In this document: positions 17,961 to 25,580 of the stretch, one piece after another
Position numbering within the stretch: the stretch's first letter is position 1
Layout of the letters: each line of letters opens with the position of its first letter
DNA from: Deltaproteobacteria bacterium UBA6106
Lineage (GTDB): Bacteria; Desulfobacterota; Syntrophorhabdia; Syntrophorhabdales; Syntrophorhabdaceae
Reading direction: 5' to 3'
NCBI GenBank assembly: GCA_002428485.1
Contig: DIWM01000046.1
Span: 1-53,741, forward strand
Length of the DNA stretch: 53,741 bases
Notes under the pieces: model-generated
Told to the model about the DNA's origin: nothing
What the model saw: only the letters and a program-made list of their open reading frames with translations
The model's database searches: none
Program-made: the position numbers and the translations under genes

Positions 17961-19040
17961 CTATTTCCAGTCCACCCTTAGATAATCAGGACCAGTCGAT
18001 GATTTTACTCCAACCTCTTTCTGTTTCTTTGTCCAGTAATCTCTTCTTGCTTTGTTATAGCTTATCCACTCCCTTACTTCCTTCTCGCTATACCCTGCAG
18101 AGACCATTGTTTTCACGTATTTTTCAATGACGGGTGCAGCGGCTTTTATCCATTTCACCCTCTCCTCAGGGGAGAGTTGAATAAACTTGACGCCCTTTTC
18201 CATGGCGAACTTTTTCCCCTCTATATCGATCTCGTTCCACATCGTTGCCAGCTTCTCTTCAAAAGGATATTCGTTGAAGACCTTCTTTACGTCAGCCGGC
18301 AATTTGTTCCATGCGTTCTTGTTCATAATGAGGTAGAAGGTATAGCCCTGCCCTATCGGCCAGATCTCAGTTACATACTTTACCACCTCTGCATATCTGA
18401 AGGCCTGCAATGTTTCCATGGATATGTACAGACCATCTATAACCTTTTTCAGGACGGCATCATATGCCTCTGGCGTCGGGATCGCCCTTGGTGTTCCCCC
18501 AAGCGCCGCCACGACCTCGCCAACGTAACCGGTCCCCCGTATGTTCTGGCCTTTCAGATCTTCCAGTTTATATATCGGTTTTATTGTCTGCAGCACGTTC
18601 AGTCCGCATATAGAAAAAGCAAGGACGTGAACCTTGTCCCATTCCTTCGGTTTATATTTTTTGTAAAAATCGTTTGCAACGTGGGTCGCAACCCATTCGG
18701 TATTATAGCCGATGGGCATATCGAGCACTTCTGTCGCTTTAAAACGTCCGAATGTATATCCGATGTTCGCGAAACCGAGATCTGCCATCCCTTTCTCAAC
18801 GCCGTCGTACATCTTCGGCGCGGTCAGGAGGGTCCCCGCCGGATAATAGCTGAATTTCACCTTGCCATTCGTTTTTGCTTCAATGTCCTTTATAAATACT
18901 TCCATGATCTTTGTATGTGCTGTGCCGATAGGGAAATAATTGGCGAATTTAAGCTCGATTGGGGCGGAGTACAGGGATGAGGAACAAAACAGAAGAATAG
19001 TGAAACTTACAACCAACGAAACAATGCTTACTCTTTTCAT
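17961..19040 (-). CDS. TRAP transporter substrate-binding protein DctP (set 2)
   Basis: A periplasmic binding protein of 359 residues with a signal peptide (MKRVSIVSLVVSFTILLFCS, probable cut near SLYSA). The mature part begins IELKFANYFPIGTAHTKIM. The binding segment LEDLKGQNIRGTGYVGEVVAALGGTPRAIP includes the expected Arg. AGGGGGT lies 5 bases before the ATG. The 217-base gap upstream has no gene; it contains a weak TTGACA-N19-TAGAAT pair (about 19167-19197) that could start a separate message for this transporter. Confidence 0.93.
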   Translation of the reverse strand: MKRVSIVSLVVSFTILLFCSSSLYSAPIELKFANYFPIGTAHTKIMEVFIKDIEAKTNGKVKFSYYPAGTLLTAPKMYDGVEKGMADLGFANIGYTFGRFKATEVLDMPIGYNTEWVATHVANDFYKKYKPKEWDKVHVLAFSICGLNVLQTIKPIYKLEDLKGQNIRGTGYVGEVVAALGGTPRAIPTPEAYDAVLKKVIDGLYISMETLQAFRYAEVVKYVTEIWPIGQGYTFYLIMNKNAWNKLPADVKKVFNEYPFEEKLATMWNEIDIEGKKFAMEKGVKFIQLSPEERVKWIKAAAPVIEKYVKTMVSAGYSEKEVREWISYNKARRDYWTKKQKEVGVKSSTGPDYLRVDWK

Positions 19041-19257
19041 TTTTACCCCCTTCTTTTTTTCTTTCTGGCTTACCGTTTTATTATTTTATTTTTTTGTCTT
19101 TTTACCTCCTTTCCTTGAAATCCCTGTGATGTCTTGTAAACCAGATTTCTGAGATTCCGAAATGTCAACCACTATGCTCATTCTAAACACACCCGCCGTT
19201 TCAATGTCAAGTATTATTCGCTAAATTAACAGTCCTGGCCCCAAAATAACCGGAGCT

Positions 19258-19515
19258 TCATCCTCCTGCAAGTATGACCATTGTTACTTCTATCTCATCT
19301 TTCTCTTTCAGCGCCACGTTGTTGCCGTTCGCAATATTCTCATACTCAACGCCATTTACGTAGATCTTGAAATCACCCTGAATCTCTCCGCTGTCAGAGG
19401 AACAGATGGGAAAACCGACCCTCTCGGACAACCCGGTCACTACCTTTTTCAGCGTCGGCGACTCCAGTTCCATCACAACCTCGCCGGCAAAATTTGTTTT
19501 CGTTTTTACTACCAT
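19258..19515 (-). CDS. MoaD/ThiS-like small sulfur-carrier protein
   Basis: An 85-residue protein with a beta-grasp pattern: TLKKVVTGLSERVGF, then IYVNGVEYENIANGNNVALKE, KDEIEVTMVILAGG. It ends in Gly-Gly, the tail that is adenylated and thiocarboxylated in MoaD and ThiS. Start ATG 19515 has GGAGGAG 7 bases upstream. It sits between the molybdoenzyme Mo subunit and the TRAP set 2 genes, separated from the former by a strong terminator. Inference: it may supply sulfur for the molybdenum cofactor of this enzyme or for a thio-intermediate. No MoeB/ThiF-type activator is in the window. Confidence 0.78.
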   Translation of the reverse strand: MVVKTKTNFAGEVVMELESPTLKKVVTGLSERVGFPICSSDSGEIQGDFKIYVNGVEYENIANGNNVALKEKDEIEVTMVILAGG

Positions 19516-19547
19516 CAAGCTGCTCCTCCGTGCGACATGTCTTCTTT

Positions 19548-19586
19548 AAAAAAAGCAAGAGACCTCTTAAGGTTAAGAGGTCTCTT
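19548..19586 (-). terminator. Strong intrinsic terminator after the Mo-subunit gene
   Basis: On the - strand AAGAGACCTCTTAA, a CC loop, then TTAAGAGGTCTCTT, a perfect 14-bp stem, followed by GC and seven T. It lies 33 bases before the MoaD-like start codon, so the downstream TRAP set is made only by read-through or from a later promoter. Confidence 0.85.
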
Positions 19587-19674
19587 CAATGTACATCAAT
19601 TTTTCCTTTTATAGAAAGCGTTCATCATGCTCCCTGTTCTCAGTAACTCCCGTCACCCCGTACAATGTTGGAGG

Positions 19675-19715
19675 GTAGAGACCCCGCTGAGGCGTTATGC
19701 CTCGGAGGTCTCTAC
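19675..19715. repeat. Hairpin repeat GTAGAGACC ... GGTCTCTAC
   Basis: GTAGAGACC (19675-19683) and GGTCTCTAC (19707-19715) are perfect arms with an inner GAGGC/GCCTC pairing. The element is in the gap after the Mo-subunit gene, upstream of the terminator in the direction of transcription. It looks like a dispersed repeat rather than part of a gene. Confidence 0.6.
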
Positions 19716-19733
19716 GGGGGGTATTATGAAGGG

Positions 19734-22097
19734 TCACTTTTTTTCCTGCGCTTTCAATGCATTGAACATTCTCTCAGGGGTTACGGGGATTCTCATTACC
19801 CTTACACCCGTTGCGTCATAGACTGCGTTGACCACTGCTGAGATGACAGCAGCCCTGGCGCACTCCCCTATCTCTTTTGCGCCCCAGGGGCCCTTCGGCT
19901 CAAAGTCTGAGCAGTCGATGATCTCGATCTCCGGGACATCGAATGCCCTCGGTATTTCATAATCGACAAGGTTCGGGTTGAGCACGCGCCCTTCATCATC
20001 CATAATCTCTTCGAACAGGGCGTCACTCATTCCCTGTACTGCCTGGCTTACCAGCTGTCCTCTACACACTGCCGTGTTTATCTCATACCCGCTGTCTTCG
20101 GCCACGACTATCTTGAGTACCCTGATCCTGCCTGTCTCTCTATCAACCTCTACCTCCGCGGTAGATGCCGTAAAGCCGTAGGCATCGGTAAATCTCCCGG
20201 TACCCTTCGAGAGGCTCGGGTAGAATTCGATCTCAGGCACAGCCTTCTTGTATCCTATCCCAAAAAGAGGGTCGCCCAAGTGCTTCTGTATGTGGTATCT
20301 CTGGATTTCAGTGAAGGTGTAAGCCCTTTTCGGGTTGCTCTTCAGAAATGCCTTTTTGTCTTTCAACTCGATGTCTTCCGGTTTTGCCCTCATAACTTCG
20401 CTTGCCACTTTCAGGAGTTTTTCCCTGAGATCTATGGCCGCGTTATATACCGCGCCTCCGCCAACGAACATTCCACCGCTTAAGAAGTTGCTGTAGTTCA
20501 TCGGGCAAAGCTCTGAATCGCTCGAAACGAGGGTTACATCCTCTATGGTTAATCCAAGGGCCTCTGCCGCGATCTGGCTGTATGTTGTGTCCGGTCCCTG
20601 GCCGAACTCGCAGTCGCCCTCGATAAGCGTAATCGTTCCGTCATGGTTCAGCCTTATGATCGCGGTACATGCAAAGGGCCAGTATCCCGAACCGCTGAAC
20701 ATTCCATTAATACCGATACCCACGCCGCGGTTCTTGTCCCTCTGTTTTCCGCGCTTCTCTTTCCACTTGATGGCCTCGGCGCTTTTCTTGATGGCTTCCG
20801 GCAGACCATAGCTGTCCAGCCTGTCGCCGTTGGGGATGACGTCGCCTTTCTTCCTGAGGTTCTTCGTCAAAAATTCCACGGGGTCCAGGCCCAGATCTTC
20901 ACAGATCTGATCGTACTGGCCATCTGCGGCAAGGCGCATCTGAGGCGCTCCGTGCCCCCTTCTTGCAAAGTTGAAGTTCTTGTTCGTATAGACCGCCACA
21001 CCTTCGTGCCGTACGTTCTTACGGTCCAAGCAGCAGTCGCACATCCCGTGGCTTAAGAACATTGCTACCGGGGCGCTGCACTTGTAAGCGCCTGCATCCA
21101 CGATGACGTTGCAATGCTGGGCGACAATGGTGCCATCCTTCTTGACGCCTGTCTTGATACTGATATCGAACCTGTGGCTGTTCCTGCATGAAGAGAAGAC
21201 TTCCTCTCTTGTCAGTTCTATCTTTATCGGTTTGCATAGCTTTCTTGAAAGAAAGGCGCAAATGACCTCATAGTCAAAGCAGGGGGCCTTCCCGCCGAAC
21301 GCGCCGCCTATGTACGTCTTGTGGATCCTTATCTTCGGAAGGGGAATATCCAATGTCTTGTGCAGCCAGTACCGCTTCAATTCCCAGGCCATGTGATTCA
21401 TCCATACATCGAGCTTCTGTTCAAAGGGATCCCAGCTTGCCACCATTGTGTGCGGTTCCATAGCCATATGGGAAGTACCCGGGCTCCTGGAGCGGTCCTC
21501 GCGGATATAATCTGCTTCCGCAAACCCTTTCTCCACGTCGCCGTATGTAACAAGCACCCTCGCGGCAACATTGTTCACCGGCGTGTATGAATGGGATTTT
21601 CTCGCGACGCCCCAGTCCTCCCAGGCGCACGATGTGTTGCGTGTGATCTCGCCGTGTATCTGGGGGGCGCCGTCTTTCATCGCCTCTTCCGGATCAAAGA
21701 TCGGCGGAAGCGGATCATAATCCACTTCAATAAGGTCCAGCGCATCCTCCGCGGTGTCGGGATCAATAGCCGCAACTGCCGCTACTGTCTCTCCGATAAA
21801 GCGGACCTTGTCCTCAGCTATCGGGCGTTCCTCTGCCGGATAGTTCGGCGTATCAACAAAACCGTATCTGATCCCCCATGTATCCTTCCCGGTGATCACT
21901 GCCATAACGCCGGGCAGCTTCTCTGCCTTGCTCGTATCGATGCTGCGGATCTTCGCATGGGGAAGGGGGCTTCTTAATAATTTCGCGTGAAGCATGCCGG
22001 GGAGCACAACATCTGTTGTAAACTTTGCCCTCCCTGTCAATTTTGCCTTTCCATCAACCCTTGGTAACGGTTTTCCTACTACAGAGCGCTCATTCAT
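19734..22097 (-). CDS. Xanthine dehydrogenase-family molybdopterin-binding (large) subunit
   Basis: A 787-residue catalytic subunit of a molybdenum hydroxylase. The N-terminal domain (GKPLPRVDGKAKLTGRAKFT) is followed by the cofactor-binding domains with IGGAFGGKAP (about 265-275), GHGAPQMRLAADGQ, EFGQGPDTTYSQIAAE and, near the C-terminus, GAKEIGECARAAV. The last carries the Glu that acts as base in this family. It overlaps the 2Fe-2S subunit gene by 4 bases. With the CoA ligase nearby the substrate may be an aromatic CoA ester or free aromatic (inference), but the FAD subunits lack the extra 4Fe-4S insert of 4-hydroxybenzoyl-CoA reductase. Confidence 0.92.
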   Translation of the reverse strand: MNERSVVGKPLPRVDGKAKLTGRAKFTTDVVLPGMLHAKLLRSPLPHAKIRSIDTSKAEKLPGVMAVITGKDTWGIRYGFVDTPNYPAEERPIAEDKVRFIGETVAAVAAIDPDTAEDALDLIEVDYDPLPPIFDPEEAMKDGAPQIHGEITRNTSCAWEDWGVARKSHSYTPVNNVAARVLVTYGDVEKGFAEADYIREDRSRSPGTSHMAMEPHTMVASWDPFEQKLDVWMNHMAWELKRYWLHKTLDIPLPKIRIHKTYIGGAFGGKAPCFDYEVICAFLSRKLCKPIKIELTREEVFSSCRNSHRFDISIKTGVKKDGTIVAQHCNVIVDAGAYKCSAPVAMFLSHGMCDCCLDRKNVRHEGVAVYTNKNFNFARRGHGAPQMRLAADGQYDQICEDLGLDPVEFLTKNLRKKGDVIPNGDRLDSYGLPEAIKKSAEAIKWKEKRGKQRDKNRGVGIGINGMFSGSGYWPFACTAIIRLNHDGTITLIEGDCEFGQGPDTTYSQIAAEALGLTIEDVTLVSSDSELCPMNYSNFLSGGMFVGGGAVYNAAIDLREKLLKVASEVMRAKPEDIELKDKKAFLKSNPKRAYTFTEIQRYHIQKHLGDPLFGIGYKKAVPEIEFYPSLSKGTGRFTDAYGFTASTAEVEVDRETGRIRVLKIVVAEDSGYEINTAVCRGQLVSQAVQGMSDALFEEIMDDEGRVLNPNLVDYEIPRAFDVPEIEIIDCSDFEPKGPWGAKEIGECARAAVISAVVNAVYDATGVRVMRIPVTPERMFNALKAQEKK

Positions 22098-22585
22098 TTC
22101 GATCCCTCCTTTCTCTGCCGGACCACTTCCTTAATGGCTTCGAGGTACTGTACGTAGCCCGTGCATCTGCACAGATTTCCTTCCATATCCCTTCTTATAT
22201 CTTCCTCGGTAGGGTTTTCCAGCTCTTCCAGCATAGCCGTGGAAGACATAAGCTTTCCCGGGCTGCAGAACCCGCACTGAAAAGCGCTGTGCTCCAGAAA
22301 TGCCTCCTGGAGGATCGACAGTTTGCCGTCTTTTGAAGCTAATCCCTCAACAGTGGTAACTTCCTTGCCGTTCACCTGCATCGCCAGGACTGAACAGGCC
22401 TTCACGGCCATCTTGTTGACGATCACGGTGCAGGCACCGCAGGAATTATCCATACAGGCCTGTTTTGTGCCCGTCAGACCCAGTTCATTCCTTAAAAGCT
22501 GGAGCAGGGTCATCTTGGGTTTGATCGACACTTCGTATGGTTCCCCGTTCACTTTTACGTTTATCGTTTTTTTCGAGCTATCCAT
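22094..22585 (-). CDS. Xanthine dehydrogenase-family 2Fe-2S subunit
   Basis: A 163-residue electron-transfer subunit with two [2Fe-2S] clusters. The plant-ferredoxin-type site is CMDNSCGACTV with a later Cys near ACSVLAM (about 44-64). The helical second site has QCGFCSPG (103-110) and LCRCTGY (137-143). All eight ligand cysteines are present. It passes electrons from the Mo centre to the FAD subunit. The start has GGAGGAAG upstream and the stop overlaps the large-subunit start. Confidence 0.96.
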   Translation of the reverse strand: MDSSKKTINVKVNGEPYEVSIKPKMTLLQLLRNELGLTGTKQACMDNSCGACTVIVNKMAVKACSVLAMQVNGKEVTTVEGLASKDGKLSILQEAFLEHSAFQCGFCSPGKLMSSTAMLEELENPTEEDIRRDMEGNLCRCTGYVQYLEAIKEVVRQRKEGSK

Positions 22586-22611
22586 ATCGTAACTTCCTCC
22601 TTTAAATGCTA

Positions 22612-23484
22612 TTAAGCCTTTTTCGCTTTCTCAAAGGCCTTCTTTATCGCGCGCTTCACGAGAACCTTCACGATCTCTTTCCTGTATTCAGCCGAGGCGT
22701 GGACATCTGTGGTGGGGTCGGTCTCTGATGCGGCCATCTTTGCCGCCTCTTCGATCAGGTCGTCAGTCAATTTTTTGCCTTTCAGCATCTCCGCCGCCTT
22801 TTTCGTGATAAGCGGGATCGGCGCTACAGCACTCATGACGATCTTCGCATCCTTGCATACGTCGCTGCCCGCTTCGACGGTAACCGCTACCGACGTGGAT
22901 ACGATCTTTATACCTGCCTCGATTGTGGCAAACTTCATATACTCGACCGCCGTGTTGGCTGCAGGGGGGGGCAACTGGATCTCAGCGAGTATCTCATCGG
23001 GCTCGATAATGGTAGTAAAATAATCCGTAAAGAACTCCTCCAGCGCCACTGCCCTTTCTCCCTTTGCGCTCACTAATTTTATTTTCGCACCTAATGCGAT
23101 CAACGAAGGTGCCGGGTCTCCGATAGGGTCTGCGCTGCAAAGGTTGCCGCCAATGGTACCCCAGTTCCTGGTCTGGACCGAGGCCACGCTCTTTTCCATC
23201 TCGGAGAGCACATTGTACTTCTCCTGTATCAACGGAGATTTTTCAATTGCCCGGTGCGTTGTTAATGCACCTATCCTCAGGCCACTCTTCTTGTCGAATT
23301 CTATGAAATCGAGTTCTTTCAGTCCTTTGATGTCGATGAGACATGTAGGGCTGATCAGCTTCTGCCTGAGAAGGGTAATGAGTGATTGACCGCCGGCAAG
23401 TACCTTGCCCACATCTTTGTACTGAGAGATCAAAGAGCAAGCTTCCTGCAGGCTGCTGGCTGAAAAATATTCAAAATCTTTCAT
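22612..23484 (-). CDS. Xanthine dehydrogenase-family FAD-binding subunit (first paralogue)
   Basis: A 290-residue CoxM-like flavoprotein. FAD-binding motifs are LAGGQSLITLLRQKL (about 30-45) and TIGGNLCSADPIGDPAPSLIALGA (about 110-133). The C-terminal CO-dehydrogenase flavoprotein domain follows. Start ATG 23484 has AAGGAGA 8 bases upstream and lies 2 bases after the CoxG-like stop. No cysteine-rich insert is present, which argues against a 4-hydroxybenzoyl-CoA reductase beta subunit. A second, divergent FAD subunit gene opens the same operon. Confidence 0.93.
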   Translation of the reverse strand: MKDFEYFSASSLQEACSLISQYKDVGKVLAGGQSLITLLRQKLISPTCLIDIKGLKELDFIEFDKKSGLRIGALTTHRAIEKSPLIQEKYNVLSEMEKSVASVQTRNWGTIGGNLCSADPIGDPAPSLIALGAKIKLVSAKGERAVALEEFFTDYFTTIIEPDEILAEIQLPPPAANTAVEYMKFATIEAGIKIVSTSVAVTVEAGSDVCKDAKIVMSAVAPIPLITKKAAEMLKGKKLTDDLIEEAAKMAASETDPTTDVHASAEYRKEIVKVLVKRAIKKAFEKAKKA

Positions 23485-23486
23485 AA

Positions 23487-23945
23487 TTAGGTCTCCTTGT
23501 GTCCTTCAATTTTTTCTTTCAACGCCTGTATAAATTCTCCACCAATCTTCTTTGCCTGTGCTCGCATAATCCTGTCGCCAAAAAGAGCTATCCTGCCGTT
23601 AACGGTCACGTTGGAAGAGTATGCAACCTCTGTTTCAGTTGCCGAAACCTCTCTCAGGTACACGTCGCTTCCCTGGGTAAAGTTCCCTGCCATGCCCAGA
23701 TCAGCTCCTTTTGCCTCCATATGGATGTGTTTCGGCTCGTCTATCTGCGTCAATGACGTGGTGACCTTAAAACGAACTTTAATCGGGCCGACTCCAGCTT
23801 TCACAGTAGCAACATAGGTACGGTCATCTATAGCTTCGATCTTCTCGCAACCTGGAACACAATTTCCTATCAGCTCGGGGTTAATTATGAACTGCCACAC
23901 CTGCTGAATAGGTGCTTTCACTGTGAATTTCTCTTGTATTAGCAT
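23487..23945 (-). CDS. CoxG-like SRPBCC protein
   Basis: About 152 residues of the carbon monoxide dehydrogenase subunit G family (START/SRPBCC fold). Seen: FTVKAPIQQVWQFIINPELIGNCVPGCEKIEAIDD at the N-terminus and FTQGSDVYLREVSATETEVAYSSNVTVNGRIALFG. These proteins accompany molybdenum hydroxylases and are thought to help recruit or mature them. ATG 23945 is preferred over a GTG five codons upstream because that GTG overlaps the ribosome site AAGGAGGTGA. The start lies inside the 3' end of the small Cys protein gene. Confidence 0.88.
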   Translation of the reverse strand: MLIQEKFTVKAPIQQVWQFIINPELIGNCVPGCEKIEAIDDRTYVATVKAGVGPIKVRFKVTTSLTQIDEPKHIHMEAKGADLGMAGNFTQGSDVYLREVSATETEVAYSSNVTVNGRIALFGDRIMRAQAKKIGGEFIQALKEKIEGHKET

Positions 23946-24108
23946 CTTGTAAATTCTCACCTCCTTCTTGTTCTTCTTTTTCTTTCTGCTTCATCTTGGC
24001 CTTCAGCTCACCTGCGAGCAGGCATTGGTCCTCTCTTGGACATGTGCCTTTCTTTACAAACATACAATCTTGCCTGCCGTAAAGGCATTTGATCCTTTTT
24101 TCCGCCAT
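23881..24108 (-). CDS. Small cysteine-motif protein, unknown function
   Basis: A 75-residue product not recognised from known families. It starts MAEKRIKCLYGRQDCMFVKK, with GGGAGG 10 bases before the ATG. Four cysteines spaced C-x6-C-x7-C-x5-C (residues 8-30) could bind a metal or Fe-S cluster. A K/E/Q-rich helix follows (KAKMKQKEKEEQEGG). The last 22 codons overlap the coxG-like start in another frame, and this gene's sequence contains the coxG ribosome site, so the two are probably translationally coupled. It lies between the second FAD subunit and the CoxG-like gene. Confidence 0.6.
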   Translation of the reverse strand: MAEKRIKCLYGRQDCMFVKKGTCPREDQCLLAGELKAKMKQKEKEEQEGGENLQDANTREIHSESTYSAGVAVHN

Positions 24109-24169
24109 TTCCTTTTTACCTCCCTTCGCATAATTTATATCCGCACACCTTTCGATTAAAGGGTGTTGT

Positions 24170-25108
24170 TTAATATCCGAGCGCAAAATCGCCGATAGAG
24201 CGGTCAACGGCATGCCGTATTGCCTCTTCTATTACCTCTCTCGTTCTGTCCAGTGTTTCAGGGTCAGAATCTCCGCAGACCTCGCCGGCGGCTATATCTG
24301 CTGCATCAATGATCAGGTGGTCGTCAATCGGGTTATCCTTCATTATTGCCGGTCCCTCCTGCGTTTCAACAGGGGCAATGCCTATTCCGCCCACTACGAT
24401 CCTTATCTCTTCTATATTCACATGCTTCAGGTCCAGCCTGAGATAGACTGCCACTCCTATACTTGGCGCCCCGTTTGTGCCTGTGCTTTTCTCATATACA
24501 AGACCCACTTCGCTTTCCTGCTGCTTCGGTATTCTTATCTCCCCGAGGATCTCGTATACTTCTTCGTTCCCGTTCTTATTAAAAAGACTCTCGATCGGCA
24601 CAGTCTCCCATCCCTGAAGGCCTTGCATAACAGCCTTCGCGTCCAGGATCATTAATGCAGGTGCAATGTCGGCCGCGCTTTCCTCACTGAAAAGGTATCC
24701 GCCGATCGTAGCCATATAATATGCCCATCTGGTCTTGTTCAGCCTGAGCTCCCTCTGATTGATGGCATCAACGAGAACGCCGGCCCTTTCGTTTATTATC
24801 ACCGAACGGCTCAGGTCAAAGAGCGTCGCTACTGCCCCGATCTTCACGCCCTCTTCCGCGAAATCGCTGTAGTAATCCACGTATTCGAGGTTCGGGATGT
24901 TCTTCAGGTTGACAAGGTATTCGGGGTTTACCGTTCTCTGCTTCATCAAGGGGATAAGCTGGGTGCCGCCGGCGATCAGCCTTGCCTTTTCCTTATGCTG
25001 ATCGAGCATGGAACATGCCTCTTTTAATGAATTTGGCTCCAGATACTCAAACTTTACTGAGCTTAGTTCTACAAAACTTTCTAAATCTTCAAAATACCCT
25101 GGCCTCAT
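24170..25108 (-). CDS. Xanthine dehydrogenase-family FAD-binding subunit (second paralogue)
   Basis: A flavoprotein of about 312 residues and the first gene of the operon. ATG 25108 is chosen because GGAGG sits 5 bases upstream. Motifs are LIAGGTQLIPLMKQR (about 45-60) and ATIGGYLFSEESAADIAPALMILDA (about 133-157). The usual N-C after TIGG is replaced by Y-L, so this copy is divergent. It may be a specialised electron-input subunit or belong to a second oxidoreductase module. Its promoter is the -24/-12 element at 25245-25260. Confidence 0.87.
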   Translation of the reverse strand: MRPGYFEDLESFVELSSVKFEYLEPNSLKEACSMLDQHKEKARLIAGGTQLIPLMKQRTVNPEYLVNLKNIPNLEYVDYYSDFAEEGVKIGAVATLFDLSRSVIINERAGVLVDAINQRELRLNKTRWAYYMATIGGYLFSEESAADIAPALMILDAKAVMQGLQGWETVPIESLFNKNGNEEVYEILGEIRIPKQQESEVGLVYEKSTGTNGAPSIGVAVYLRLDLKHVNIEEIRIVVGGIGIAPVETQEGPAIMKDNPIDDHLIIDAADIAAGEVCGDSDPETLDRTREVIEEAIRHAVDRSIGDFALGY

Positions 25109-25244
25109 AAACACCTCCGTTTTTGTGATCTTTTATTAAGGACTTGTTAGTATGTTTTCACTGGATGCGATCCGTCCGTCGATTACCTTCTGTTTTGTGA
25201 ATTTTTTCATATAACCTATTCATAATTGTTTTGTATAAAATATG

Positions 25245-25260
25245 AGCAATTATTATGCCA
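25245..25260 (-). promoter_or_regulatory. Sigma-54 (-24/-12) promoter of the molybdoenzyme operon
   Basis: On the - strand TGGCATAATAATTGCT, with GG and GC exactly 10 bases apart. Transcription should start near 25234, 126 bases before the first start codon. The gap 25115-25580 contains this promoter, two activator dyads and the shared 16-base element, and no gene. Confidence 0.8.
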
Positions 25261-25353
25261 CAATATTATTGACCGATAATAGTTTGCACCTCATTGATAT
25301 TATTGCGTAATTATTTTTGCGATCGATGCCGGGTGGTAGCGGCCCCTGAAATG

Positions 25354-25371
25354 TGTAACTATGGGGATACA
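25354..25371. promoter_or_regulatory. Proximal activator dyad, operon 2
   Basis: TGTAACTATGGGGATACA, a TGTA-N10-TACA dyad centred 116 bases upstream of the -12 GC. It shares TGTAAC and GATACA with the sites at 15873 and 16062 (inverse strand). Confidence 0.65.
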
Positions 25372-25446
25372 TACGACCTCGATCAAACTGTATTCCGCCA
25401 TCAAAAAAAAGGGGGGTTCTGTAGCGGGCTTATTATGAAATCCGCA

Positions 25447-25462
25447 TCTTGCCGTTATTATT
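25447..25462. promoter_or_regulatory. Shared 16-base element between the dyads, operon 2
   Basis: TCTTGCCGTTATTATT, 15 of 16 bases identical to 15969-15984 and 94 bases from the distal dyad, as there. Confidence 0.5.
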
Positions 25463-25539
25463 AAGCTTGCTTAAACTATCTCTGTTGTTTTCCGCTGCGG
25501 TCTGCATATGTTGATCTCTAAGGGGAAAAAAGGGGTGTC

Positions 25540-25557
25540 TGTATCTCTGAAGTATCA
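25540..25557. promoter_or_regulatory. Distal activator dyad, operon 2 (degenerate half)
   Basis: TGTATCTCTGAAGTATCA, identical to 16062-16079 in its first 14 bases; the last half-site reads ATCA instead of TACA. Centred 302 bases upstream of the -12 GC, 24 bases past the activator's stop codon. Confidence 0.5.
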
Positions 25558-25580
25558 TGTAACCTAAAGGATCCACTCCC

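Noticed and set aside
19734..25108. Molybdoenzyme as a canonical 4-hydroxybenzoyl-CoA reductase (hcrABC)
   Set aside because: Neither FAD subunit has the Cys-rich insert that carries the extra 4Fe-4S cluster in that enzyme. The broader xanthine dehydrogenase family call is all the sequence supports.
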